In this document: positions 1 to 12,077 of the stretch, piece after piece
How the letters are laid out: every line of letters begins with the position of its first letter
Position numbering within the stretch: position 1 is the stretch's first letter
NCBI GenBank assembly: GCA_963995505.1
Contig: OZ023185.1
Coordinates: forward strand, 186,001 to 250,000
Reading direction: 5' to 3'
DNA: 64,000 nucleotides
Source of the DNA: Hypericum androsaemum
Taxonomy: Eukaryota > Streptophyta > Magnoliopsida > Malpighiales > Hypericaceae
Notes under the pieces: model-generated
Database searches by the model: none
What the model was told of the DNA's origin: nothing
What the model saw: the letters and a program-made list of their open reading frames with translations, nothing else
Made by a program: the position numbers and the translations under genes

Positions 1-141
1 GGATTTGCTACGAGTATAAGCCTTCCTTGTCGCACAAATGGTGTGCAATCGCAGGGAGGGGATGGTGTTCGTGTTTGTACACCACGTTACTTTTTCGACT
101 ATTTAGTAGGGTCGCCAAAAACGAGTGATGAGGAATCTTAC

Positions 142-904
142 CACACCGAGAAAATGAGCAATGAGGACGTCCCAGTCGTCTTGGTAAAGAGACGGGAACA
201 AATGCTCTATGCATCCATTGTCAACCTGGAAATCGTAAATTTTCCACCAAGAATCAGTTCTTAGCTTAACAATTGATAATAAGAGCAAAGAGAGAGAAGG
301 TGAGAGAGAGAGAGAGAGAGAGTACCGTGTGGAGGTCTTTAACGTTAAAAGAAGGGAAAGGGTAAGAGCGGTTAAAATGGTCGGGGAACAACTGAAGCCA
401 GGTGTCGTCTCCCATCATGACGACCCGCTTCCCACTCTTGGCCAACTGAAGGACGAAATTGTCCTCGAGGATGGCGGGGGCGCCGAAGCTGTTGCCGACG
501 TCGATGAAGGTGGGGAGGGCGCCGGTGGTGAGGCCCTTGAGGCGCTGGAGGCTGGTGGTCGGGGGATCTGCGACGGCCTTGAAGATCCTCGACCCGGGGC
601 GGAGGCCGCCGCGGAGGGCGGGTAGGCGGTCCATCCAGGGCTTCTTCTTCTTCTTGTCAGGGAAGAACTCGGAGGGGGCCACGAAGTCGAACCTGAGGGC
701 GTCCAGCACTATTATAATGAGGCGCCCCACAGCGGGGCGGGTCCACCCACCACCACCACCATCGGGAGAAGAGCAGTTGGACAGAGAGACATCGGAGGGG
801 TGGCTGTGGAAGGGGAGCTCCGTTCTGGTGAGGAGGAATCCCTTTGTGAAGAGACCTATTGCTGCAATGTGAAGTGCCAGTATCCCCAAGCTGTACCCTC
901 GCAT
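142..904 (-). CDS. PIGO: GPI ethanolamine phosphate transferase 3 (PIG-O), 5' part
   Basis: Membrane-bound ER enzyme that adds ethanolamine phosphate to the third mannose of the GPI anchor precursor. Two exons are seen: 326-904 (193 codons) and 142-225 (28 codons), in phase, with GT-AG introns. Start ATG at 902-904; the reading frame is open further upstream but has no ATG there. An N-terminal hydrophobic segment (about residues 5-21) is followed by the alkaline-phosphatase-superfamily core: [12 protein letters not shown] with metal-ligand Asp68, then [15 protein letters not shown] with the candidate nucleophile Thr at 116/117, and GDDTW near 166. Exon 2 carries [20 protein letters not shown] and ends at HFLGV. 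The family continues with DHAGH, which is not in the remaining 141 bases, so the gene runs off the left edge. Odd points: a five-Gly run at 49-53 and a five-Lys run at 84-88. The family call is firm. Confidence 0.93.
303..322. repeat. (GA)n microsatellite in PIG-O intron 1
   Basis: About ten GA units lie immediately downstream of the exon 1 donor, reading as a CT tract on the coding strand. Confidence 0.9.
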
Positions 905-1638
905 TTTTATTTTTTGTCCCCCCCTTCCCCTTCTGTGTAACCAAGGAAAGTAGAGACGAGGGGGAAGAACCAAGATCCCGATTTAGCGGTCTACTCCTTG
1001 TGTGGGCCAATAATAGGTTCTATTGAACTGGGCCTTGGACTGTTTAAAGAATACCATACCTTGGTATTCGGATACCAAATTTACCAAATACTGATATGCT
1101 AAAAAAGTTCTACCGATTCTGATCCTGATCCCGAATAGTATTCGGTAAATTCAGTATCTACCTAATTGAAAAAATTATAATTCATCATTATATTTAATAA
1201 AAAAATGTAAACATAGTTTCAATAAACACAAATTTAATCTAATAAGTACAAGTCATCAAGTCTAATTAGTATAAAGTCTATTTAGAACATCGACGTTTTG
1301 AAGAGGCCAAGGAAATTTTTGATAAATTATCTATAATTTGGCTTATATATTTATTAATATATTTGATAAATTACCATTTCGGGTAAATTCGGTAAAAATA
1401 TCGATATTTACCAAAATTTACCGAATATCGATATTTACCAAATTTTTGAAAAATTTTCTACCGAATTGATTACCAAATACCGATTTACCAATCTCGAACT
1501 ACCGATTATAAAAAATTTATTGAATTTACCGAATTTCAATTACCATTTGCTCTCCCCTAACTATACTATACTAAATTATACTAAACTATACTATTCTATT
1601 TTTTGGTAGAAGTAGAGGACAAGCCCATATAAATATAT
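905..1638. other. PIG-O upstream spacer with transposon remnant
   Basis: No gene is visible. Bases 905-1010 are probable PIG-O leader and proximal promoter. From about 1040 to 1555 the DNA is AT-rich and full of reiterated TTACCGAATA/TATTCGGTAA motifs on both strands. This looks like an old hAT-type MITE, but clean ends and a target duplication are not visible. A short imperfect CTATA tract follows at about 1560-1600. The LTR element begins about 740 bp upstream of the PIG-O start codon. Confidence 0.5.
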
Positions 1639-1643
1639 ATTAT

Positions 1644-2455
1644 TGTTGGAGCGGAAAATTCATTCTCAGATTTGTTTGACCATGTCTCAGTAAAATAGAC
1701 GTATCTTCCTACTCGTATATCCGATTGATGCAATTCCAAAAGCAACAAAAAGATGAAACACGGATCTAGAACTTTTTAGTTTGTGACTTCTCCAAATTGG
1801 GCACAGAAGGAGGTCAGACTTGGGTCGGAAGTTTCGGGAGTAGATTTTCTCCTTATTAGGCCGCGGATCTGCTGAACCTATTTTGGTAAAAATATCGTAA
1901 CTTTCTCCTCAAGTATTGGATTGACACGATTTCAAAAGTCACAGAAGGAGAAGACAGAGATATATAACTTTGTTGTTTATGACTTTTCCAAATTCAGTAC
2001 GGAAAAGGGTCGAATATAGGTTGGAAATTTCGGACAGTTTAAGTTTTCCTTATTAGGCCGAGGCTATGTTAAGTTTTCCTATTTGAAAACGGCCTAGAGT
2101 TTTTCTATGGGGATGGGGAGAGCTTATTCTATATAAGGAGAGCTAGGTACAAGCATGATGGACACAAAACAACACATCAAATCTTTAGCTTCATAGCTTT
2201 TATCATAGTTTTTATCTTATGTAGCCTCTAGCTTTTATCTTTATGTTTTTCCCTTCCCCTTGTCCCCCATACGTTCAATAAAGTTCTTGCTCTTCTACCA
2301 ATTCTTTTCTCTTCTGTCTATTCTAATCTTTATCTTCTCTTCTCTTTTCCCATATTTCTTCTATTTCTCTCTTTCGTTCGAATCACTCTTGGGACGACAA
2401 CTCCGGAACCGTTCTTAAGATCGTTTCTGACGTTCTACCACAATTTATTGCAACA
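1644..2455 (+). repeat. 5' LTR (812 bp)
   Basis: TG...CA ends. It is about 68 bp longer than the 3' LTR because it keeps a pyrimidine-rich stretch and the AATAAA at 2277-2282. It contains two diverged copies of a module of about 180 bp (about 1690-1865 and 1885-2055). Both copies end in CCTTATTAGGCCG and carry related AAAAGTCACAGAAGGAG-like and TGACTT-TCCAAATT-like text, so the LTR itself arose by internal duplication. Confidence 0.92.
2129..2138 (+). promoter_or_regulatory. Probable TATA box of the LTR promoter
   Basis: CTATATAAGG lies about 150 bp upstream of the AATAAA in the 5' LTR and is preserved in the 3' LTR near 6449. This is the expected arrangement for the U3/R boundary. Activity is inferred only. 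Confidence 0.5.
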
Positions 2456-2460
2456 GTTTT

Positions 2461-2479
2461 TTGGCACGCTCGGTGGGAC
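2461..2479 (+). promoter_or_regulatory. Putative primer binding site
   Basis: TTGGCACGCTCGGTGGGAC starts six bases after the LTR end. Its complement ends in CCA, as a tRNA 3' end would. It is not the usual initiator-Met site (TGGTATCAGAGC). The matching tRNA was not identified. Confidence 0.5.
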
Positions 2480-2996
2480 TAATGAGGGCGTCTGAGAAAA
2501 GTAATTGTTGCATCAAAACACACGAGTTTCTACATACGGTTTCGAGTCCTTCCTCAAAAGGGACGAAACCGGTCAAAGGTTGTGCTGAAAGAAGACGTCC
2601 AGCGAGGTCAGTTGATTTTGGAGGGTGTTCCGGCCCTTTTTGGAGCCGAATCTGAAGAAGCTTTCTTCACCAAAATTGAAGATCATTGTTTCCTCTTTCT
2701 GTGGATACTAAGAATGCCGAAATCGGAGTTCGTACCAGGAAGATAAGACCAAAATATTAAAGACTGATCGATCTGTAATATTGAAAAGTCCAGTCGGCTT
2801 TGGAGGACATTTTGGTCTTTTTTTTGGCCGAATTAGGAGACGGCTATTTCAAGAAAAATTGAAGATTTATCTCTCAGCTTTCCAAAAATATCAAGATCGC
2901 TTTAATCGGAGTTCGGACGGAAAAGATACAACCAAAATACCAAAGATTGGTCATTCTGCAGGCTGATTACGAATTTTCGATTTATCTTGTCAAATC

Positions 2997-3214
2997 ATGA
3001 TCAGTTATGAGGGATTTATGAGGAGCAATGATAATTATGAGAGATGGCATATTCTCATGCAAATGAGGAAAATTGCGGAGGACTATGCAAAATTAACAGA
3101 GAAAGTTAGTGCTAAACTCCGAGCAATGAGATACAATCTCTTAAAGAATGAGAATTCAGGGACTACATCAGCAACTGAGGAAGCATCAAGTGGCATATTG
3201 AATTTCACCCCTCT
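2997..3214 (+). pseudogene. Retrotransposon internal ORF fragment
   Basis: Open frame from ATG 2997, rich in Glu, Lys and Met (MISYEGFMRSNDNYERW, then a heptad-like KIAEDYAKLTEKVSAKL). It was interrupted where the antisense LTR inserted; the frame as it stands stops 19 bases further on, at 3233. It resembles a gag-like coiled segment but has no recognisable catalytic or zinc-knuckle motif. Upstream (2603-2970) are two diverged direct copies of a GG(A)GG...GGCC(G)AAT module, but no continuous frame. Confidence 0.4.
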
Positions 3215-4611
3215 TGCAATAATGAGTAAGTAAGGGATTGTCGTCCCACAAGGACTAAGCTAGGCCGCAAACTCGACTCTACCACTAGTTTAGGACTATA
3301 AGAAATAGAGGTGTCAATTCCAAACACAATATGCTACTTGAAATAAAATTGTAACTAAACAAGGTGATGGCTTAAACACTTAAAACAAGAGTGAGCTTGG
3401 TACCAATGACAACCTAAATAACCAAATGGCTTATGGGGTCTATTAAGTTCATGATATGGTCCGGATGTTTCGAAGGCAACTAATCAACGCTCTCGCGACA
3501 AATTAGTCTAAATCGATTCTTAACTAGACTTAGATGAACTAACCACGCTCTCGCGATAAATTAGCCATCTAATCTAACTAATCACCAACTATAATCACCA
3601 TCTTTTGGACAACTAGTCACCTAAGGTGATCTCTCATCAATAGGTTTCTACTCAACTAGTTAAATGGTCTATTAATCCTAACCCCTCTCGGCGATTAACA
3701 CTAACTTAGTTCATTATCAAGGTGATCAAACGAGATTAAGCATTAAACTCATTAACTAGTACACATACCTAGGCATGTTAACCCCCTAAACTATTGGCTA
3801 AGTAGGTGCCATCAAGGCACCAAACTCACTAATCAACTACTCACACATATTCACCAAATAGCTCAACATATTCATTAAACTATGCAAGCAAAACATGAAC
3901 AAAAGAGGGAGTAAGAGAAAGCTCAAGATGATCTTCAAAGCTTCTTCAATATCCTCCTTTCCAAGGTTCACCAAGTTTTCTTCCAAGATGGAAGAGTTAG
4001 TGGAGAGTTGTTACCAAAATAACTCATGTTTTTCTAAAGGAAAGCCAAAGTAAAGGCTTTTATACAAGCTTTTTCTCCCCAAAATGTCTCAGCCACGAAA
4101 TTACAATTAAAGCCCAAAATAGGCCCAAAACGAGTCTTCAAATTCGGCCCACTTGTGATAAAATCTTGACAGAATTAGACCACGACATTGAATTCAGCGT
4201 TCTCCCCTCTTAGACTCCGAATTTGAAGAAGACCATTAGAGACAAAATTGTAGCCCCGGATGTCATCTTTCCAGAACTATCTCACTCGTCTCCATCGGAC
4301 TTCGGATGAGAAAGTTATCAGCATTGGAGTCACAGGAGGTCCACCTCGCCCACGTCTTCGAGGTCTCGATTAAGCGTCCTTCCTCCCGGCAAATCAAATC
4401 GCATACGATGACCCAAGGTGACTTCACTTCCTCCACTTCTCTCACCAAATCTCCTAGCATGAAGAAAACACAACAAAAACATAAGACTACACTAAAACAA
4501 ATAATGCACGATAAATGATATTACGACAATGAAGAACAAACAAAAGCAATAGAAACAACAGTAAATCTACTCTAAAATAAACACAAAAGATGAGTATTTT
4601 CACACTCATCA
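3215..4611 (-). mobile_element. Antisense solo-LTR-like insertion nested in the LTR element
   Basis: On the minus strand the segment begins TGATGAGTGTGAAAATACTCATC at 4611. It has the same start as the clean solo LTR at 20676 (TGATGAGTGTG...), so the two belong to one broad LTR class. It ends near CATTATTGCA at 3215. The flanking five bases (CCTCT at 3210-3214, CGTAT at 4612-4616) do not form a clean target duplication. A shared TGCAA at 3215-3219 and 4616-4620 is an alternative boundary. Host-element text resumes in an open frame at 4613. No internal domain or second LTR is present. Confidence 0.6.
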
Positions 4612-4612
4612 C

Positions 4613-5788
4613 GTATGCAAAGTTGAGGACCAAATAGTTTCTGAATCTCGCAATTTTGAGATAAGTATTGAGATGGTCGAACATGAATCGACCGAATATA
4701 CACAATCTTCTTTCCTTATTGAAGAAGTCGAACAGACGACTAGTCCACAGTTGGCCGACACCACGGCCATCGAGCCTACAAGGTCCACATTTGAGGAAAA
4801 AGAAGAGCCATGCCCGACACAAGTCTCATTGGCAACTGAGACAACCCTAAGTGCTGTATCAAATACAAAAGCCATTCTAGGGCCTCCGCCAGCTAAGAGA
4901 ATCTTTGGGCCTTCACCAGCAAAGAGAATTTTAGGGCCACCGCCGAATCACCTGTTGCGGAGATCCGAGTTACTCCTTGTTCCAGGAGTAGTGAGCCACC
5001 TTCGCTTGCCCAATTTTGTCCCAACTCAACGGAAAGACACAGGGGGCCAAGTCTACAGTCAGAATTCAATCTCACCCGGGGGGCATGAAGAGTGCTGCAA
5101 CATTGTAGTCGAAGCTCCTACATTGGCCAAAATTATCCCGGCCAAAAGGCAAGACGTGCTCATGACAAAGAAGGTGAAGGATGATAAAGTCAAGTGTTCA
5201 ACTCCTCCTCAACCAAGCAAGAGTACGGTGAAGCAATAACCTAATAGGCCAGCTCAACCTCGGCCATCAAAGGTTTCAAATTACAGGGAATGTCCTCAAG
5301 TCACATGGTCAAAATCGGCCAGCAACAAAAAAAGGGCGTCTGAGTACGCATGGGTTAAGAGAGACGTGGTCACTCGATTGGCGACCGAGCAAGGAGTTCT
5401 CCAGGGAAAGAGACCCTTCAAGGTTTGGGTGCCTAAGGAAGAACTTTTGCGGTCTAAGAAACAACCATGTGAGACACGACCCACAAAGAGTGATTCACAT
5501 ACAAGGTCTCCAAGTTATCACACGAAGCCTGTGCGAAAGGAGATGCCAAAAAAGCCAAATCCACACTCGGGGGGCAAGTGTCCGAATTCTCATCGACCGA
5601 CTCTCACGAAGACTCAACGAAGAAGGTTGGAGCGAAAAATTCAAAAGCAAAGGAAAAAGCTTAGAGACCTTCAACAACAATTGTATGGTCATTTTGATGA
5701 AGGACATAGAGCTCCCACTCAACCATGTAGGCCTAAATCAAGTTTTTGCGAGAAAGCCGTGAGCACACGGATATCTCAAGATGAGTGA
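4613..5788 (+). pseudogene. Retrotransposon gag/linker ORF with one internal stop
   Basis: One frame is open from 4613 to the stop at 5786-5788 apart from a single TAA at 5237-5239, giving about 391 codons. It contains a short Pro-rich internal repeat (ILGPPPAKRI, IFGPSPAKRI, ILGPPPN) near 4871-4950. The C-terminal part has a basic coiled stretch, LTKTQRRRLERKIQKQRKKL. Similar basic stretches precede the protease in some plant Ty3-type polyproteins, but no protease motif is present. It is best regarded as a decayed coding part of the non-autonomous element. Confidence 0.55.
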
Positions 5789-5963
5789 TCAACTACATGC
5801 CTACAACGGCTAGGTCTCGACCGGTTTGATGGTACATTCTCCACAAATTAACGGTCTTGCCTTAGCCGGTTATTTTTTGAGTGGAGTTAATTTTTCGCGT
5901 GTTCAAAGACGGATACACGTCAACGCTTTTCCTATTTTCAAAACATTGACGTGTGGGGGGCAT

Positions 5964-6707
5964 TGTTGGAGCGGAAAATTAATTCTCAGATTTGTTTGAC
6001 CACGTCTCAGTAAAATAGACGTATCTTCCTACTCGTATATCCGATTGATGCAATTCCAAAAGAAACAAAAAGATGAAACACGGATCTAGAATTTTCTAGT
6101 TTGTGACTTCTCCAAATTCGGCACAGAAGGAGGTCAGACTTGGGTCGGAAGTTTCGGGAGTAGATTTTCTCCTTATTAGGCCGCGGATCTACTGAACCTA
6201 TTTTGGTAAAAATACCGTAACTTTCTCCTCAAGTATTGGATTGACACGATTCCAAAAGTCACAGAAGGAGAAGACAAAGATCTATAACTTTGTTGTTTAT
6301 GACTTTTCTAAATTCAGCACGAAAAAGGGTCGAATATGGGTTGGAAGTTTCGGACAGTTTAAGTTTTCCTTATTAGGCCGAGGCTATGTTAAGTTTTCCT
6401 ATTTGAAAACGGCCTAGGGTTTTTCTATGGGGCTGGGGCGAGCTTATTCTATATAAGGAGAGCTAGGTACAGGCATGAAGGACACAAAACAACACATCAA
6501 ATCTCTAGCTTCATAGCTTTTATCATAGTTTTCTTGCTCTTCTACCAATTCTTTTCTCTTCTATCTATTCTAATCTTTATCTTCTCTTCTCTTCTCTTTT
6601 CCCATATTTCTTCTATTTCTTTCTTTCGTTCGAATAACTCTTGGGACGACCACTCCGGACCCGTTCTTAAGATCGTTTCTGACGTTCTACCACAATTTAT
6701 TGCAACA
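5964..6707 (+). repeat. 3' LTR (744 bp)
   Basis: Starts TGTTGGAGCGG after the purine tract and ends TTATTGCAACA. Nearly identical to the 5' LTR except for scattered substitutions and one deletion of about 68 bp that removed the AATAAA region. LTRs are identical at integration, so the deletion is later. Confidence 0.92.
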
Positions 6708-6712
6708 ATTAT

Positions 6713-7695
6713 ATAACTATTGGGAAAAATTCGAAGTAATGAAAGACTGCCTCGGTAAAGTAGACCTTGTATTTACAATGATATCGCCAAAGCTAGCCCT
6801 ACATCATCATTAATTACAACATTCGAAGGAAAGCTACGTCCCGATATCATCTAGCACAAGAGTCTTACTCTCCGGTGGAGGCTCCTCGAGTACACAAAAA
6901 CCTATTGACTTTTTTCTTAGGGTAAAAAAAAACCGCACACCTAAGTTAGTTAACCTATCCTATCCGCACAAGAGTTGACCTCCAGATAGGTGTGGCAATC
7001 CGAACATCTTGTCTTATACTATACCTTTTTTAGGAACATTGTCTTACTATACTATACTATACTATACTATACTAGTCAGATCAATAAAAGAGTGGAGTAG
7101 ACCAATTAAAAGGAACAAAGTGAAGCTCTATCGTAATGGTTTTGGATTGAGCGGGGATAACATAAAAGTTGTCCATACGGAGGGGATTTCGTTTGAACCA
7201 TCAGATTTCATTAAAAATCGTGTCTACAGATCTGACGGTCATCAAATACGGTGTCTATAAATCAAAAACCTTGATCCATTTCAGTGGGGACAAGCCTTGT
7301 CCCCACTCAATCCAACCCCTATCGTAATGGACTGCTTCGAGAGAACACAAGCCCAATGGCACAGGGTTTCGATGTTCATCTATCACAGCATGACATCGAC
7401 TTGACAAATCTTTCGCCTGTGAATTCGATCGTTTGATGCATCACTGTTAGCGACTGCATTCACAATTTCCCATCATCACGACTAATGAGAAACTCTCCAT
7501 TTCGACAATTAAACTCGACAAGTTTTGCTCATGTATCCACTATCACTGGTTCGAATAACCAAAAACAAGAACAAGTTATTCCAGTCATTCCCAATAAAGT
7601 TTCCTTGCAAATCAAGGATGGGAATCCCTTGCTAAACAGTCTTTAAACAAGACAAGACAACAACAGGCAAAAACAAAAATCAATGTTCAAATCCC
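6713..7695. other. Spacer between LTR element and LPD 3' end
   Basis: AT-rich, with no credible gene. About 7300-7695 is probably the LPD 3' untranslated region. A CTATA/ACTAT microsatellite sits near 7045-7074. The short open frame at 7009-7260 has no family features. Confidence 0.5.
7045..7074. repeat. (ACTAT)n microsatellite
   Basis: Six consecutive ACTAT units. A related imperfect CTATA tract occurs at 1560-1600 just outside the other end of the LTR element. Confidence 0.9.
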
Positions 7696-9559
<1,864 letters not shown>

Positions 9560-9577
9560 CTACGCACTCTCTCTCGA

Positions 9578-9601
9578 GAAGAAGAAGAAGAAGAAGAAGA
9601 A
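9578..9601. repeat. (GAA)8 in LPD 5' leader
   Basis: Eight GAA units about 45 bp upstream of the LPD start codon, a CU-rich tract in the transcript. Confidence 0.9.
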
Positions 9602-10653
9602 ATACGCTTTTGTGTGTCTAATTTTTTTTTTTTAATTATCGGCTGCGCGTGCGGCGCCTACTTTGACGACTCCAGCTGGGGACGCCGGGGCGGTTCAATT
9701 CTTTCCAATTCGTATCACTTGGATCGGTTCTTATTCGCTTCTCTCTTTTTTTTTTGGTTAAAAAAGAAAGGGATAAGTTCATTTTAGTACCTATAGTTTT
9801 ACTTTTTTCGTCTGGAGTACTATATGGTTTCAAATTGGTATTTCGCCTAAAACGTCATTGTTTTGATACCACGTGGAAGACACGTGGCACCCAATTATTT
9901 TAAATTAAAGGTAACGTGAACCGTGGTAAATTACCTATTCAGTTCTTAAATTATTTATATTAATTCAAAATTCGTGATATTTTTCTCATGAGGTGAAATG
10001 AAAGCCTTTAGTCGAACTTATAAGAGAATTAGATTTATTTAAATAGGTATTGGGTTCAAATTTATAAATGCAAAAAGTGTTATCTCAAATTTTTAAATAC
10101 AGTTCGTTTGAGTCTGGATAACATAGATTGAAAAAGTGAAAGCCTCTGTATTCAATTTTTTTAGTAATAAGTGACATGATGCATAAATATTCAAAATAAA
10201 GAAACTAAATGAAAAATTGGTGAAATATCAACCTTGAATATAAAATTCATGGCTACACCGTGAACATAAAATAATTTCCCCTTAGTTTGGCCCCTCGTAT
10301 CATGCCTGGGGTCACAATGCTGCTCGGAGTCAAACAACCAGCATTATTATCATATGGAGGCCGCTAACCTCACAGTGGCATAGTTTTAGTACGTTGCGAT
10401 AATAATGTAACGATACGAGAATTGTACAGATTTTATATATTAGAAATTTAAAGCACATCATTAAATTATTAAAAAATGTGTTTTCTCCAAAATTACAAGT
10501 TGAAGCACTGACGGTGGTGATTCTATATCTAAATACGTTAACCAATTTGAGGGTAGAAAGTTAGGTGGTTAAATCACACATTTCCTTGCCGTAAACATGA
10601 CGACTTCATCTACTCCCATGCCATGCCATGCCAATAACTCTCACCGATAATAA
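9602..10653. other. LPD upstream spacer
   Basis: Probable LPD promoter in its first few hundred bases, then AT-rich DNA. Short open frames show no family features. Nothing else is recognisable before the MITE at 10663. Confidence 0.5.
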
Positions 10654-10662
10654 AAAAATCAA

Positions 10663-11148
10663 GGGAAAAGTCCACATTAGTACATTGTGGTTTGCTCGAT
10701 TATCAGAGATAGGTTTGTGGTTTCAAACTCATCAAAAAGGGTCCTGTGTTTTCACGGGCTCATCAATTAAAGGCTCGGATAGCTCCCCGAGCCTAGTCAG
10801 CGTCCATTGGGCTCTCCACCTCAGAAACAACATTGTTTTTAATCTTATGTGGCACGCCACGTAGGATTTTTTAACTCGAAAATGCTGACGTGGCAAGTTA
10901 AAATTTTCAAACAACCCCACATCATCATTTTCGAGTAGAAAAAAATCCTACATGGCGTGCCACATAGGATTAAAAACAATGTTGTTCTGACGTGGAGAGC
11001 CCAATGGACGCTGACTAGGCTCGGGGAGCTATCCGAGCCTTTAATTGATGAGCCCGTGAAAACACAGGACCCTTTTTGATGAGTTTGAAACCACAAACCT
11101 ATCTCTGATAATCGAGCAAACCACAATGTACTAATGTGGACTTTTCCC
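10663..11148. mobile_element. Fold-back Mutator-like MITE, 486 bp
   Basis: Almost the whole element is one palindrome. The left arm begins GGGAAAAGTCCACATTAGTA and the right arm ends with its complement. The arms are about 210 bp each, and the short centre is itself self-complementary (ACTCGAAAATG ... CATTTTCGAGT). It is flanked by a perfect 9-bp duplication, AAAAATCAA, at 10654-10662 and 11149-11157. Long terminal inverted repeats with 9-bp duplications are the hallmark of Mutator-like elements. It encodes no transposase; open frames across it are shadows of the palindrome. It lies about 1.1 kb upstream of the LPD start codon. Confidence 0.92.
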
Positions 11149-11157
11149 AAAAATCAA

Positions 11158-12077
11158 TTCACAAATTAATATAGTTGGTCTCCTCTTCTCTTGCTTATAA
11201 TAATTGTTCAATGGACAAAGTGAAAAAGGTCTCAATCGTCAAGAGTAGAACAGACATCCCATACTGATGGGATAAAACGATCACGTCAAAAACCTGTGGC
11301 AACCCTAAGCCCAGCTCCTGCTGCAGTCTCCCTTCCACTGGTCGTATGTTTTGGGGGATAACGTGCAAAATGGTGACCGCAAATACCTTAGCATCAATCC
11401 CTTCCCTTGTCGATTGACGGCCGGCCATTACCACCACCTGCCTGGGTTCTATAGCTTTGGCCTTTTCTATCTCTCTTTATGGTCCCAACAATTCAGGACA
11501 CCGTCTAATAGCAGCGATAATTGAAAGGAAAAAAAAAACTTCCTAATCGTCCACTCGATAATTTCGCTTTCGCTACATCAGAAAATATAATCTCATAAAC
11601 CCATCTCAGGCTCATTCTATAGAGATGGACCAGTGTAGAAGCCCATGCACATACGCATTGTGCTGCTTCAGAAACATCAAACGAGATCAAAACCATGTGA
11701 CCCGGACAGACAAGGGAATGGAACAGTGTTAGCAACAAGCAAAAAGTCATAATTGCAGCTTCGGCGTTATCAGAATTTCATAAGTTTGCACTCCCAAATT
11801 TCGACAAGCATGCCAAAAATGAAAGAATAAGGCGAACAAGGACAATATGTAGGCTCCAGAGAGAAAACAAGAAATAACTAGATTATCACCATCATCAATT
11901 GAACAAGCATCCAATCACCGCTACTGTTAATACACTTAACCCTTACATAAGTTCTACCACTGCAAAACTGATGGCTGCTTTTTCTAAATCCATCTGAAAC
12001 AGCCACAAACAGACAAAATCCTCCTCTAGGAGTGTTCATCTGCCCTAGTAAATTATGCACAATTGGCGAGTTTACAC
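11158..12077. other. PP2C downstream spacer and 3' UTR
   Basis: No supported gene. The part nearest 12077 is presumably PP2C 3' untranslated region. Short minus-strand frames at 11195-11437 and 11505-11750 lack family motifs. Confidence 0.45.

Larger units (their letters stand above)
1644..6707 (+). mobile_element. Complete non-autonomous LTR retrotransposon, 5,064 bp
   Basis: Two LTRs (1644-2455 and 5964-6707) begin TGTTGG and end GCAACA and flank a 3.5-kb interior. The element is bounded by a perfect 5-bp duplication, ATTAT, at 1639-1643 and 6708-6712, so it is a single insertion that has kept both ends. A purine-rich tract (GTGGGGGGCAT, ending 5963) lies directly before the 3' LTR. No reverse transcriptase, integrase or RNase H can be recognised. 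The interior codes only for gag/linker-like fragments and is interrupted by an antisense LTR. It is therefore a non-autonomous derivative, possibly of a Ty3-type element. The superfamily is not certain. Confidence 0.92.

Noticed and set aside
266..973. Longer PIG-O frame beginning at 973
   Set aside because: It starts with TTG, not ATG; the first ATG is at 902-904 and gives the expected signal-anchor N-terminus.
10628..11150. Mirror-image open frames on the two strands
   Set aside because: They are the two arms of the palindromic MITE.
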